From Sphingobium sp. CR2-8 (GTDB taxonomy: Bacteria > Pseudomonadota > Alphaproteobacteria > Sphingomonadales > Sphingomonadaceae): a DNA stretch of 64,000 bases. The stretch spans positions 2,110,501 through 2,174,500 of the forward strand of contig NZ_JAYKZY010000002.1 in assembly GCF_035818615.1 (NCBI RefSeq), read 5' to 3'. Positions 1 to 9,775 of this stretch are shown here, one piece after another (within the stretch, counting starts at the first letter, position 1; every line of letters begins with the position of its first letter). The position numbers and the translations under genes are program-made. Below the pieces are notes generated by a model that saw only the letters and a program-made list of their open reading frames with translations, was not told where the DNA came from and ran no database searches.

Positions 1-120
1 GTCGGGCTTGAGCGTCGGCAGGACCAACCTGTCGACATAGCTCAGCACGACCGCGGCAAAGAGCAGGCCGCAGACGATCCAGCGGATTTTGCCGGAGGGT
101 TTGGGGATGGCGCTATTCAT
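1..120 (-). CDS. MFS transporter, N-terminus only (hexuronate/ACS-type)
   Basis: Only the first 40 codons lie in the window; the gene continues past the left edge. The start is ATG at 118-120. The visible part has a short polar leader, then a hydrophobic helix ending in SYVDRLVLPTLKP. An aromatic-x-D-R motif at the end of the first helix is typical of the anion:cation symporter branch of the MFS, which includes hexuronate permeases. It is the last visible gene of the minus-strand run GH3-GH3-manD and probably imports glucuronate or oligosaccharides released from xylan. The substrate is inferred from context. Confidence 0.7.
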   Translation of the reverse strand, partial: MNSAIPKPSGKIRWIVCGLLFAAVVLSYVDRLVLPTLKPD

Positions 121-145
121 TGGCTCAGTCACCCGCCCATACCAC

Positions 146-217
146 CCATATCCGTTCGCCCTGCGCCTGCCAAAGGGCGCGCGCGCGCTTCGACAGGCTC
201 AGCACGAACGGATATGG
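146..217. repeat. Palindromic intergenic repeat (family A, partial)
   Basis: A perfect 13-bp inverted repeat (146-158 against 205-217, CCATATCCGTTCG) closes a stem whose right arm contains CTTCGACAGGCTCAGCACGAACG, here split as 188-200 and 201-210. That core matches the repeats near 9.7, 37.4, 46.3 and 56.1 kb. It sits between manD and the transporter gene and may shape mRNA decay or termination there. Confidence 0.7.
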
Positions 218-262
218 ATGCCGTGAAAAACGACAGATCAACGGACGCCCCAATCACCCCGA

Positions 263-1474
263 TCACCAATTGAACATGGTGCCGTCTTCCAGCCGGTTCA
301 CCGGCAAGAAGGCGCGATTATATTCATATTTGGCGGCCAGTTCCTCGTCGATGTCGACACCCAGGCCCGGCGCTTCGCCCGGATGCATCGCCCCGTCGGC
401 GAAGGTGTAGGCGTGGGGGAAGACCGCGTCGGTTTCGGGCGTGTGGCGCATATATTCCTGCACCCCGAAATTCGGGATCGACAGGTCGAAATGGAGCGCG
501 GCGGCCATGCAGACCGGCGACAGGTCGGTCGCGCCATGGCAGCCGGTACGCACCTGATACAGGTCGGCGAGGTTCGCGATCTTGCGCAGGTGGCTGATGC
601 CGCCCGCATGGACCACGGTGGCGCGGATATAGTCGATCAGCTGGTTTTCGATCAGTTCGCGGCAATCGTGAATTGAGTTGAAGATTTCGCCCACGGCCAA
701 AGGCGTGGTGGTGTGCTGGCGGATCAGCTTGAAGGCTTCCTGATTTTCGGCGGGCGTCGCGTCCTCCAGCCAGAAGGGGCGATATTCTTCCAGATCCTTG
801 CCCAGGCGACCGGCCTCGATCGGGGTCAGGCGGTGGTGGATGTCGTGCAGCAGATGCACGTCCCAGCCAAGCGCTTCGCGCGCAGCCTTGAACAGTTCGG
901 GCACCACACGCATGTATTTGCTGGTGTTCCAGACATTTTCCGTCGGCAGGTCGGCGTCGGCCGGTTCGTAGAAATATTTGTCTTTCGACACGCCATAGGT
1001 GGACGCCATGCCCGGCACGCCGCACTGGATGCGGATCGCCTTGTACCCCTGCGCCTGATATTCCAGCGCGACCTTGACCGTATCCTCGATCGTGGTGCCG
1101 TTGGCGTGACCATAGACCATCACGCTCTCGCGGCTCGCGCCGCCCAGCAGCTGATAGACCGGCAGGCCGGCCAGCTTGCCCTTGATGTCCCAGAGCGCGG
1201 TGTCGACGGCGGCGATGGCCGACATCGTTACCGGGCCGCGACGCCAATAGGCGCCTTTGTAGAGATACTGCCAGATATCCTCGATCCGGTGCGCGTCCCG
1301 GCCGATCAGGCAGGGAATGACATGGTCCTGCAAATAGCTGGCGACCGAGAGTTCGCGGCCGTTGAGCGTCGCGTCACCCAGGCCGTACACACCGTCTTCG
1401 GTGATGATCTTGAGCGTGACGAAATTGCGGCCGGGCGAGGTGACGATAACTTTTGCATCAATGATTTTAGGCAT
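263..1474 (-). CDS. manD: D-mannonate dehydratase, ManD family (enolase superfamily)
   Basis: Converts D-mannonate to 2-keto-3-deoxy-D-gluconate in glucuronate catabolism. The 403-aa length matches ManD enzymes (about 402 aa). ATG at 1472-1474 starts MPKIIDAK, 14 nt after the upstream GH3 stop and behind an AGGA box. Catalytic residues fall where the characterised Novosphingobium ManD has them, shifted by one: R148 and Y160 (ASTYG), D211 and H213 in LLHDIHHR, metal ligands E237 (WLEDATP) and E263 (VGEIFNS). The presence of the Arg/Tyr/His set suggests a true mannonate dehydratase and not a low-activity paralogue. In this operon it would process glucuronate cut from xylan by the GH67 enzyme. 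The isomerase and mannonate-forming steps (uxaC, uxuB) are not in the window. Confidence 0.93.
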   Translation of the reverse strand: MPKIIDAKVIVTSPGRNFVTLKIITEDGVYGLGDATLNGRELSVASYLQDHVIPCLIGRDAHRIEDIWQYLYKGAYWRRGPVTMSAIAAVDTALWDIKGKLAGLPVYQLLGGASRESVMVYGHANGTTIEDTVKVALEYQAQGYKAIRIQCGVPGMASTYGVSKDKYFYEPADADLPTENVWNTSKYMRVVPELFKAAREALGWDVHLLHDIHHRLTPIEAGRLGKDLEEYRPFWLEDATPAENQEAFKLIRQHTTTPLAVGEIFNSIHDCRELIENQLIDYIRATVVHAGGISHLRKIANLADLYQVRTGCHGATDLSPVCMAAALHFDLSIPNFGVQEYMRHTPETDAVFPHAYTFADGAMHPGEAPGLGVDIDEELAAKYEYNRAFLPVNRLEDGTMFNW

Positions 1475-1488
1475 ATGTGCAGTCCTGT

Positions 1489-3858
1489 TCAGATGATTTC
1501 GAGCGTGATGGTCTGAAGATTCTGGCTGTCGGGCCCGACCATGATGTCGAAGAGGCCGGGTTCGACCACCTCCTTCATGTCGAGATTCCATAAGGAAAAG
1601 GCGTCGGGGCCGATGTCGATGCGCACGGTCTTCGTCTCGCCGGGGGCAAGCGTGACGCGCTCGAAGCCTTTGAGTTCCTTGATCGGGCGGGTGACGCTGG
1701 CGGTCTGGTCGTGGACGTAGATCTGGACGACCTCGTCCCCTGCCCTGTTCCCGACATTGCGGACCTCGACCTGCACCGTCACGGTGCCGCCGACGCCGAT
1801 ACGCGCGGAAGAAAGCCGTGGTTTTCCAATGTCGAATTGCGTGTAGCTGAGGCCATATCCGAAAGGAAAAAGCGGTGCGTTATCCGCGAACAGATAGCCG
1901 CGCCGGGCCGACGGCTTGCGGTTGTAGAAGATCGGCACCTGCCCCGCGTCGCGCGCGACGGTGACGGGCAGCTTCGCGCCCGGATTGACATCGCCGAACA
2001 GGATGTCGGCCATGGCGGTGCCGCCCTCCTGCCCCGGATACCAGCATTTCAGCAGTGCGTTCGCGCCGTCCGCCACGGCCGGATAGCTGGGCGGGCGACC
2101 GTTGATCGCGCAGACGATGACGGGCTTGCCGGTCGCCTTGATCGCCGCGAACAGATCATTCTGTTCCCCGACCAGATCGATGTCGGTGCGGTCGCCCAGA
2201 TGGTTTTTGGCAAAGCCTTCGCGACTGGTCTGCTCGGTATCGCCGATGGCGAGGATGACGATGTCCGCGCCCTTCGCCACCTCCACCGCCTCGGCGATTA
2301 GCTGGCGGTTCTTCACCGGGTCGGCCAGCAGCACTTCGTCCACCGACCGATCCTCGCTACGGGTGATGAAGACGCCCTGGGCGTGGACGACCTCCGCCTT
2401 GCCGTTCAGCTTGGCCCTAACGCCTTCCAGCAGGGAAACGCTCTGGCGCGGGATGGACGAATAGCCACCCAGTCGCGCGATGGCGGCGTTGGGACCCATA
2501 ACCGCGACCCGCTTGTGCGCGCCGGGGCTGAGCGGCAGCGTGCCGTCATTCTTGAGTAGCGCGATCGACCTGTGCGCGGCCTTGAGCGCCAGCGCGCGCG
2601 CTTCGCGGTTGCCGGTCAGCGCGTCATAATCCTTGCGCGGCCAGGGATTTTCGAACAGGCCCGCGCGGAATTTCAGCGTCAACATGCGCGTGCAGGCGAT
2701 GTCGATCGCCTCGACGGGGACTTTTCCGCTGCGGACCTGTTCCACGAACGTCCGATAGGTCTTGCCATCGGGCAGTTCGCAATCGACCCCGGCGCGCAGG
2801 GCCGCGCGTGCGGCGGCCTGCGGGTCGGGCTGGACATGGTGGACGGTGTCGAGTTCCTCGACCGCGCCATAATCACTGACCACCGCGCCGTCGAAATGCC
2901 ATTCGCCGCGCAGGATATCGCCGAGCAGCCATATATTCTGATGCGACGGGACGCCGTCAATCTCGTTATAGCTTGGCATGACGGCGGCGATGCCGGTGCG
3001 CTTTACCACTTCGCGGAAGGGCGGGAAGAAATTCTCCCGCAATTCGCGTTGGCTGATGGGCGCGGGCGCGATATTCTCGCCGCTCTGGGGCTGGCCGTGG
3101 CCGGTCATATGCTTAAGCGTCGCCATCACCTTGTCGGGGCCGAGCTGCTTGCCCTCCCCTTGCAGGCCCAGCACCGCCGCGACACCCATCTCGCCGCAAA
3201 GATAGGGATCTTCGCCGAACGTCTCTTCGATCCGGCCCCAGCGCGGATCGCGGGCGATGTCGACCACCGGGGACAGGGCCAGATGGACGCCGCGCGCGCG
3301 GACTTCGCGGGCGATGACCGACTGGACGTCGTGCATCAACTGGCGGTCGAAACTGCCCGCCAGGCCGATCGCCATCGGGAACATGGTCGCGTCGGTCGCC
3401 ATGTAGCCGTGCAGCAATTCTTCATGGAAGAGAACGGGGATGCCGAGGCGGGTTTCCTGCGTCGCCCATGTCTGGACTGCGGTGATGAAGGCGACCGTGT
3501 CGGCCGGGGTGCGCCAGCGCGCGCCGACGCCACCCGCCTGATTGGAACCGTTGGGCGCGCCGCGCCGGTCGGACGGGCGCGTGATCTGGCCGAAACTGTG
3601 TGGATAGGCCGCGCTCGCCTTGGCAGGCGAAAAGGTCAGGTCGTCCATGATGTCGGCCTTGGTCGCCCAGAGCGCGATGATCTGGCCGACCTTTTCCTCC
3701 AGCGTCATGCGGCCCAGAAGGTCGCGGACGCGCAGGTCGATGGGGGCGGACGCATCCTTGTAGAGCGGGCCGTCCTTCTTCGCCGCGACCGCCGGGGCGG
3801 CAGCGAGAAAGGATGTGGAGGCGAGCAGGCCCAGCGCCTGCCGACGGGCGAGCGTCAT
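1489..3858 (-). CDS. GH3 glycosidase (beta-xylosidase/beta-glucosidase), copy 2
   Basis: A 789-aa exported glycoside hydrolase that should release terminal xylose or glucose from oligosaccharides. It starts with an ATG overlapping the stop of the upstream GH3 gene by 4 nt (ATGA), so translation is probably coupled. The N-terminus [15 protein letters not shown] looks like a twin-arginine signal peptide. Family 3 features are the N-terminal barrel with KHMTGHGQP, the nucleophile D329 in VVSDYGAV, the alpha/beta domain, and a C-terminal fibronectin-like domain ([17 protein letters not shown]). It is clearly paralogous to its neighbour. The xylosidase assignment rests on the xylan context. Confidence 0.9.
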   Translation of the reverse strand: MTLARRQALGLLASTSFLAAAPAVAAKKDGPLYKDASAPIDLRVRDLLGRMTLEEKVGQIIALWATKADIMDDLTFSPAKASAAYPHSFGQITRPSDRRGAPNGSNQAGGVGARWRTPADTVAFITAVQTWATQETRLGIPVLFHEELLHGYMATDATMFPMAIGLAGSFDRQLMHDVQSVIAREVRARGVHLALSPVVDIARDPRWGRIEETFGEDPYLCGEMGVAAVLGLQGEGKQLGPDKVMATLKHMTGHGQPQSGENIAPAPISQRELRENFFPPFREVVKRTGIAAVMPSYNEIDGVPSHQNIWLLGDILRGEWHFDGAVVSDYGAVEELDTVHHVQPDPQAAARAALRAGVDCELPDGKTYRTFVEQVRSGKVPVEAIDIACTRMLTLKFRAGLFENPWPRKDYDALTGNREARALALKAAHRSIALLKNDGTLPLSPGAHKRVAVMGPNAAIARLGGYSSIPRQSVSLLEGVRAKLNGKAEVVHAQGVFITRSEDRSVDEVLLADPVKNRQLIAEAVEVAKGADIVILAIGDTEQTSREGFAKNHLGDRTDIDLVGEQNDLFAAIKATGKPVIVCAINGRPPSYPAVADGANALLKCWYPGQEGGTAMADILFGDVNPGAKLPVTVARDAGQVPIFYNRKPSARRGYLFADNAPLFPFGYGLSYTQFDIGKPRLSSARIGVGGTVTVQVEVRNVGNRAGDEVVQIYVHDQTASVTRPIKELKGFERVTLAPGETKTVRIDIGPDAFSLWNLDMKEVVEPGLFDIMVGPDSQNLQTITLEII

Positions 3859-6233
3859 GGCGTCACCGTCAGCGTGGCGGACTGGAGCGCGACCGAACTG
3901 TTCCCGGTCATGATCTCGAAATCGCCCGGTTCCACCACGCGATGCATGGCGTCGTTCCACATCTGGAGGCGGTCGGGATCGATGGTGAATGTCACCGTAC
4001 GTACTTCACCGGGTTTCAGCGTCACGCGCTGGAAGCCCTTCAATTCCTTGACGGGACGGGTGACGCTGCTGACCTTGTCGCGTATATAGAGCTGGACGAC
4101 TTCGTCGCCTTCGCGCGCACCGCTGTTGCGGACATCGACCGAGACCGTCGTTTTACCGCCGGTGCCGATCGTCGTCGCGGCCAGTCGCGGCGGCGACAGG
4201 GCAAAGCTCGTGTAGCTGAGGCCGAAACCGAAGGGATAGAGCGGGTCGGTGGTATCGAACAGATATCCACGGCGGGCCGAGGGCTTTACATTGTAGAACA
4301 TCGGCAATTGCCCGACCGATCGCGGCACGGTGACGGGCAGCTTGCCGCCGGGGTTCACATCGCCGAACAGTATGTCCGCGACGGCATTGCCGCCCTGCTC
4401 GCCCAGATACCAGCCTTCCAATATGGCGTTGGCCTGTTCGCTGATCGTGACGGTCGATGCCGGGCGGCCGTTGATGAGGACGACGGTGATCGGCTTGCCC
4501 AACGCCTTCAACGCGTCGAACAGTGCCTGCTGCTCGCCGACCAGGTCTAGGCTGGGGCGGTCGCCCAGATGATTGTCGGCCCAGCCTTCGCGGCTCGACT
4601 GTTCGGTGTCGCCCAGCGTCAGGACGATGCGGTCCACGCCCCTCGCCGCCTCGACCGCCTGCGCGATCAGCTTGCGGTTTTCGGCGGGGTCCGACTGGGT
4701 GACGCTGTCCGCCCACCAGTCGTCATCCTCGGTGATCTTCACGCCCTGCGCGAAGACGATATTGGCGCGGCCCCCAACCTTCGCCTTGATTCCTTCCAGG
4801 ATCGAGACGCTGTGGGGCGGCTGGCCGTAATAGCCGCCCAGACGTGCGACGGCGGCGCTCGGCCCGATGACGGCGATCGTGCCTTCGGGCCTGAGCGGCA
4901 GCATGCCGTCATTCTTGAGCAGGGTGATGGATCGCTGCGCCGCCTTCAGCGCCAGCGCGCGGGCGTCCGCATTATTGGTGATCTTTTCCGACGCGGCGGC
5001 GTCGGCATAGGGATTTTCGAACAGGCCCGCGCGGAATTTCAGTTCCAGCATGCGGCGGGTGGCCAGATCGACCTTCGCCTCGCTCACCTTGCCTTCGCGC
5101 ACCAGCTTGCCCAGCGTCGCATAGGACAGGCCATCGGGCAGGTCGGCGTCGACGCCCGCATCCAGCGCGCGCATCGCCGCCTCTTCCAGATTGGCGGCGA
5201 TATGATGGATGCTCATCAACTGGTCGACCGCCGAATAGTCGGACACGACCGCGCCCTTGAAGCCCCATTCTTCGCGCAGCACATTTTCCAGCAGCCAGCG
5301 ATTGGCGTGGCTGGGGACGCCGTCGATTTCGTTATAGGATGCCATCACCGCTTCGATGCCGGTGCGCTTCACCACCTGTTCGAAAGGCGGAAAGAAATTT
5401 TCGCGCAGTTCGCGTTCGGACACCGGCGCGGGGCCGATATTGGTGCCGCTTTCGGGCTGTCCGTGGCCGGTCAGATGCTTGAGCGTGGCGAACACCTTGC
5501 CGGGGCGCAGGGTGCGGCTGCGGCCGACGCCTTGCAGGCCTTCGACCGCCGCGACGCCCATTTCGCCCACCAGATAGGGATCTTCGCCATAGGTTTCCTC
5601 GATCCGGCCCCAGCGCGGATCGCGGGCGATATCGACCACGGGCGACAGCACCATCGGCACGCCGCGCGACCGGATTTCGCGCGCGATCACGCTGTTCACG
5701 TCGCGCAGCATGGCGGTGTCGAAGGAAGACGCCATGGCGATCGATTGAGGAAAGCTGGTCGCGCCGACGGCCGCATAGCCATGCAGCCCTTCCTCATGAA
5801 ACAGGATCGGGATGCCGAGCCGCGTCTGCGTCGTCGCCCATTTTTGCAGGGCGTTGACCAGCGCGACCGTCTGGCGCGGATTGCGTCCTGGCGCAACCCG
5901 GGGACTGAAAGCACCCTTCGCATCGGAGGGCCGAGTAAAATGGCCGAGGCCATGGGGATATTGCGCGGCGAGCTTTGCCGGATCAAGCTGGAGCCGGTCA
6001 TCGAAAATCTTGACCTTGTCGGTCCAAACGGTCGTGATCTGGGCGATCTTTTCGTCCAGCGTCATCCGTGACAGGAGGTCGTCCACGCGCGCTTCGACCG
6101 GTGCACCGGCGTCTTTATAGACGGCTTTGGCAGATGCGGCGGCGGACGGCGCGGACTGGGCGGCGGCCATCGGCAAGGCGAAACCAAGCGCCAGCACCGA
6201 CGCGGCGGCGAGGACTTTACTGGTACGGATCAC
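3855..6233 (-). CDS. GH3 glycosidase (beta-xylosidase/beta-glucosidase), copy 1
   Basis: A 792-aa exported GH3 enzyme, first gene of the minus-strand xylan operon. I chose GTG at 6231-6233 because GGAGAGG lies 6 nt upstream; another in-frame GTG at 6248 would place that Shine-Dalgarno sequence inside the gene. A hydrophobic Sec signal (VLAAASVLALGFAL) is followed by an Ala-rich cleavage region. Family 3 motifs: KHLTGHGQP, nucleophile D332 in VVSDYSAV, and a C-terminal fibronectin III-like domain (VRNSGAREGDEVVQLYI). It has the same domain order and many shared motifs as the next gene, so the pair probably arose by tandem duplication. A LacI-type operator lies 59 nt upstream. Confidence 0.9.
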   Translation of the reverse strand: MIRTSKVLAAASVLALGFALPMAAAQSAPSAAASAKAVYKDAGAPVEARVDDLLSRMTLDEKIAQITTVWTDKVKIFDDRLQLDPAKLAAQYPHGLGHFTRPSDAKGAFSPRVAPGRNPRQTVALVNALQKWATTQTRLGIPILFHEEGLHGYAAVGATSFPQSIAMASSFDTAMLRDVNSVIAREIRSRGVPMVLSPVVDIARDPRWGRIEETYGEDPYLVGEMGVAAVEGLQGVGRSRTLRPGKVFATLKHLTGHGQPESGTNIGPAPVSERELRENFFPPFEQVVKRTGIEAVMASYNEIDGVPSHANRWLLENVLREEWGFKGAVVSDYSAVDQLMSIHHIAANLEEAAMRALDAGVDADLPDGLSYATLGKLVREGKVSEAKVDLATRRMLELKFRAGLFENPYADAAASEKITNNADARALALKAAQRSITLLKNDGMLPLRPEGTIAVIGPSAAVARLGGYYGQPPHSVSILEGIKAKVGGRANIVFAQGVKITEDDDWWADSVTQSDPAENRKLIAQAVEAARGVDRIVLTLGDTEQSSREGWADNHLGDRPSLDLVGEQQALFDALKALGKPITVVLINGRPASTVTISEQANAILEGWYLGEQGGNAVADILFGDVNPGGKLPVTVPRSVGQLPMFYNVKPSARRGYLFDTTDPLYPFGFGLSYTSFALSPPRLAATTIGTGGKTTVSVDVRNSGAREGDEVVQLYIRDKVSSVTRPVKELKGFQRVTLKPGEVRTVTFTIDPDRLQMWNDAMHRVVEPGDFEIMTGNSSVALQSATLTVTP

Positions 6234-6292
6234 GGGGCCCCTCTCCACAAGTTTTTACCGTGCGACGATCTTTCCGCTTGCCGCCTTACAAC

Positions 6293-6306
6293 TGATAACG
6301 TTACCA
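6293..6306. promoter_or_regulatory. LacI-family operator in the GH3/aguA divergent promoter region
   Basis: TGATAACGTTACCA is a 14-bp near-palindrome with the central CG typical of LacI-family operators. It lies between the divergent GH3 (start 6233) and alpha-glucuronidase (start 6381) genes, so one bound repressor could control both. On the minus strand it reads TGGTAACGTTATCA, which differs from the site upstream of xylX (12296-12309) at only two symmetric positions. Confidence 0.75.
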
Positions 6307-6380
6307 TTGATGCGATAAGAGAGACTTGTCAATGCCCGTTGCATGGGCTTTGACCGTCGGGACCAAGGGAGAGGACGGAA

Positions 6381-8537
6381 GTGAAAGCGCGCCTGTTTTG
6401 CTGGATGATTGCCGCGGCCGGAACCGCGCTGACGCCGTTGGCGGCCCCCATGGCGCAGGCCGAGGACGGCTATGATCTGTGGCTGCGCTACGCCCCGGCG
6501 GACTCATCGCGCGCAGCCGCGCTGGCGGCGCACGCCACGGGAATCGTGGCGGCCGACAACAGCCCGACCCTGGCGATTGCGACCCGGGAATTGCAGCGCG
6601 GCATAGGCGGCATGACCGGCACGTCGCCCACTGTGTCGCCGACGGTCCAGCAGGGCGCCTTGTGGCTCGCAACCCCTACGTCCACCCCTGCCCTACCGGT
6701 CAAGACCGAAGGGCTGAGCGCGGAGGGCTATGCGATTCGCTCCACCATCGTTGATGGCAAGGCGGTGACGCTGATCGCTGCGAACAGCGATATCGGCCTG
6801 CTCCATGGCGCCTATCACTGGCTGCGGCTGGCGCAGAGCGGCGCGAGCCTGGACAGGCTCGACATCCGCAGCGCGCCGAAGATCGGCCTGCGCCTGCTCA
6901 ACCATTGGGACAATCTCAATGGCACGGTGGAGCGCGGTTATGCGGGGCAATCCATCTGGGACTGGTGGCGGCTGCCCGACTGGAAGGGGCCGCGCTATAC
7001 CGACTATGCCCGGGCCAATGCGTCGATCGGCATCAACGGCACCGTCCTCAACAATGTGAACGCCAAGTCTGACAGCCTGACCGCGCCCTATATCGCCAAG
7101 GCGGCGGCGCTGGCGGATATGTTCCGCCCCTATGGCATCAAGGTTTACCTCTCGGTCAAATGGACCGCGCCGATGGAACTGGATGGCCTCAAGACCGCCG
7201 ATCCGCTCGACCCGTCCGTCGCGGCCTGGTGGAAGGCGAAGGCCGACGAAATCTACAAGGCGATTCCCGATTTCGGCGGCTTCCTGGTCAAGGCGAACAG
7301 CGAGGGCCAGCCGGGGCCGCAGGATTATAACCGCACCCATGCCGATGGCGCGAACATGCTGGCGGCGGCCGTGAAGCCCCATGGCGGCATCGTGATGTGG
7401 CGCGCCTTCGTCTATGCGCACGACAATCCCGACGATCGCGCGAAGCAGGCCTATAGCGACTTCAAGCCGCTGGACGGGCAGTTTGCCGACAATGTGATCG
7501 TGCAGGTGAAGAATGGCGCGATCGATTTCCAGCCGCGCGAACCCTTCCATCCTTTGTTCGGCGCGATGCCCAAGACGCCGCTGATGATGGAATTCCAGAT
7601 CACCAAGGAATATCTGGGCCAGTCGACACACCTGACCTATCTCGGCCCGCTGTTCGAGGAGACGCTGGACGCCGATACTTACGCGAAAGGCAAAGGATCG
7701 ACGGTCGCCAAGGTGATCGACGGATCGCTGGACGGGCACAGGCTGACCGGCATTGCGGGCGTCGCCAATATCGGGGTGGATCGCGACTGGAGCGGGTCGA
7801 TCTTCAATCAGGCGGACTGGTATGCTTTCGGTCGACTTGCCTGGGACACCAGCCTGTCGGCGGAGGAAATCGCGAAGGAATGGGCGGAGATGACCTTCTC
7901 CCCCGATCCCAGGCTGGTGCAGCCGGTGGTCAAAATGATGATGGGTTCGCGCGAGGCGGCGGTCGACTACATGACGCCGCTGGGGCTGGCCCATGTCATG
8001 GACACCGGCCACCATTATGGGCCGGGGCCATGGGTCGCCGATCTGGCGCGGCCCGAATGGAACCCGGTCTATTATCATAAGGCGGATGCGAACGGCATCG
8101 GTTTCGACCGCACGAAAACGGGCAGCGACGCCGTCAGCCAATATGCGCCGCCGATCGCCAATATGTGGGCCAATGTGAAAACCACGCCGGAGCGCAACCT
8201 GCTCTGGTTCCATCATGTCCCCTGGGACTATCGCCTGCGATCAGGCGAGACGCTGTGGAATGGCCTGGTCCATCGCTATGAAGCGGGCGTGACCCATGTC
8301 GCGGACATGCAGACGACATGGGCGTCGCTCAAACCCTATGTCGACCCCGAACGGTTCGCGCAGACGCAGACGTTCCTGACGATCCAGCATCGCGAGGCCC
8401 AATGGTGGCGCGACGCCAGCATCGCCTATTTCCAGTCGGTGTCGCAACGCCCCCTGCCCGCCGGATCGGCCGCGCCCGCGCATGACTTGAACTGGTACAA
8501 GGCGCAGAAATTCCCCTATGCACCGGGCCATAATTGA
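6381..8537 (+). CDS. aguA: GH67 alpha-glucuronidase
   Basis: A 718-aa enzyme with a cleavable signal peptide (ending PMAQAEDG) that removes (4-O-methyl)glucuronic acid from the non-reducing end of xylo-oligosaccharides. Family 67 hallmarks: RLLNHWDNLNGTVERGY entering the barrel, E308 in KANSEGQPGP (predicted acid), D382 in GAIDFQPREP and E410 in TKEYLG (predicted base pair). The D-to-E spacing of 28 matches characterised GH67 enzymes as I remember them. The C-terminal helical domain is complete. It is divergent from the GH3 operon and shares its operator region. Glucuronate released here would feed manD, and xylose the xylXBC operon. Confidence 0.95.
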   Translation: MKARLFCWMIAAAGTALTPLAAPMAQAEDGYDLWLRYAPADSSRAAALAAHATGIVAADNSPTLAIATRELQRGIGGMTGTSPTVSPTVQQGALWLATPTSTPALPVKTEGLSAEGYAIRSTIVDGKAVTLIAANSDIGLLHGAYHWLRLAQSGASLDRLDIRSAPKIGLRLLNHWDNLNGTVERGYAGQSIWDWWRLPDWKGPRYTDYARANASIGINGTVLNNVNAKSDSLTAPYIAKAAALADMFRPYGIKVYLSVKWTAPMELDGLKTADPLDPSVAAWWKAKADEIYKAIPDFGGFLVKANSEGQPGPQDYNRTHADGANMLAAAVKPHGGIVMWRAFVYAHDNPDDRAKQAYSDFKPLDGQFADNVIVQVKNGAIDFQPREPFHPLFGAMPKTPLMMEFQITKEYLGQSTHLTYLGPLFEETLDADTYAKGKGSTVAKVIDGSLDGHRLTGIAGVANIGVDRDWSGSIFNQADWYAFGRLAWDTSLSAEEIAKEWAEMTFSPDPRLVQPVVKMMMGSREAAVDYMTPLGLAHVMDTGHHYGPGPWVADLARPEWNPVYYHKADANGIGFDRTKTGSDAVSQYAPPIANMWANVKTTPERNLLWFHHVPWDYRLRSGETLWNGLVHRYEAGVTHVADMQTTWASLKPYVDPERFAQTQTFLTIQHREAQWWRDASIAYFQSVSQRPLPAGSAAPAHDLNWYKAQKFPYAPGHN

Positions 8538-8559
8538 TTATTTGCTTTAATTTTACAGG

Positions 8560-9723
8560 ATGATGTCGCACCCATTTCGGCACCGACATCATCCCAGCGA
8601 AAGCATAGCCGCATTGAGCGACACCCGATCGGCCCGCCGCCAGCGTAACGCGCCCACCATCAACGACGTCGCCAGCCATGCGGGCGTGTCGCCGATGACG
8701 GTGTCGCGCGTCATCAATGGCGAGCAGGTCGTGCGCGCGGCCACCCGGGAAAAGGTGGAGGCGGCGATCGCCGCGCTCAACTACGCGCCCAGCGCCGCCG
8801 CGCGGACATTGGCGGGTGGGGAAGAAACGCGGATCGGCCTGCTCTATTCCAACCCATCCTCTTCCTATCTCAGCGAATTTCTGGTCGGCAGCCTGGACCA
8901 GTCCAGCCGCAGCAGCGTCGATCTGGTCGTCGAAAAATGGGACGAGGAAACGTCGATCCCGTCAGTCGTCGCCCACTTGCAGCGTGGGCGGATCGACGGG
9001 GTGATCCTGCCGCCGCCGCTCTGCGACCTGGACGAAATGGTGGCGGCGCTGGACGCAGCGGGCATTCCCGCCGTCGCGGTCGCCACCGGACGCCCACCAT
9101 CCGCTTTGTCCGCCGTCAGCATCGACGACCGACAGGCCGCCTATGAAATGACGCGGCACCTGATCGCGCTGGGTCATGTGCGCATCGGCTTCATCAGGGG
9201 CAACCCGAACCAGAGCGCCAGCACAAGGCGGTTCGAAGGCTATGTGGCGGCGTTGCAGGAAGCTGGCCTGGCGATAGATGACGAGCTGATCGCGCAGGGC
9301 TATTTCACCTATCGATCGGGGCTGGATGCGGCCGAACATATATTGGCGCTGGCCGATCCGCCGACCGCCATCTTCGCCAGCAACGACGATATGGCTGCCG
9401 CCACGGTCGCGATCGCGCATCGCAGCGGGCTGGACGTGCCGGGCGACCTGACCGTGTGCGGGTTCGACGACACATCGCTTGCCACCACGATATGGCCGGA
9501 ATTGACTACGATACGCCAGCCGATCAGCGCCATGGCGCGCGCGGCGGTGGAAGTGCTGGTGCGACAGGTAAAAAGCCGCCGCGGGCGCGCCGCCGACGCG
9601 GCCGAGCATCTGGTGCTGGACCATGCGCTGATCCGGCGACAGTCGGACGCCGCGCCACGCTTGCGGCCGCGCCCGGGATCGGACCCGTTCGCCCTGAGCT
9701 TGTCGAAGGGCCGCACTTCTTGA
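8560..9723 (+). CDS. LacI-family transcriptional regulator (probable xylan/xylose repressor)
   Basis: A 387-aa regulator with an N-terminal helix-turn-helix (TINDVASHAGVSPMTVSRVING), hinge (YAPSAAARTL) and periplasmic-binding-protein-like sensor domain (ending DDTSLATTIWPELTTIRQP). It follows the GH67 gene by 22 nt on the same strand and is the only LacI regulator in the window, so it is the best candidate for the two 14-bp operators. The first ~35 residues before the HTH are low in conserved features, and translation may start downstream of 8560. The last ~10 codons (FALSLSKG) come from a palindromic repeat that has invaded the 3' end, so the natural C-terminus was probably shorter or different. 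Confidence 0.9.
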   Translation: MMSHPFRHRHHPSESIAALSDTRSARRQRNAPTINDVASHAGVSPMTVSRVINGEQVVRAATREKVEAAIAALNYAPSAAARTLAGGEETRIGLLYSNPSSSYLSEFLVGSLDQSSRSSVDLVVEKWDEETSIPSVVAHLQRGRIDGVILPPPLCDLDEMVAALDAAGIPAVAVATGRPPSALSAVSIDDRQAAYEMTRHLIALGHVRIGFIRGNPNQSASTRRFEGYVAALQEAGLAIDDELIAQGYFTYRSGLDAAEHILALADPPTAIFASNDDMAAATVAIAHRSGLDVPGDLTVCGFDDTSLATTIWPELTTIRQPISAMARAAVEVLVRQVKSRRGRAADAAEHLVLDHALIRRQSDAAPRLRPRPGSDPFALSLSKGRTS

Positions 9724-9760
9724 GGAAGAGCAGGGCTTCGACAGGCTCAGCCCGAACGGG
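9684..9760. repeat. Palindromic repeat family A, overlapping the regulator's 3' end
   Basis: The left arm (9684-9710, CCCGTTCGCCCTGAGCTTGT then CGAAGGG) and right arm (9735-9760, GCTTCGACAGGCTCAGCCCG then AACGGG) form a long hairpin between the convergent lacI-type and purB genes. The regulator's stop codon (9721-9723) lies in the loop. The sequence recurs at 37.4, 46.3 and 56.1 kb and can act as a bidirectional transcript end. Confidence 0.85.
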
Positions 9761-9775
9761 CTTAAAAAGATAGTG

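Noticed and set aside
4569..6071. 500-codon plus-strand ORF antisense to the GH3 gene
   Set aside because: High-GC shadow; the minus strand encodes complete GH3 motifs in the same place.
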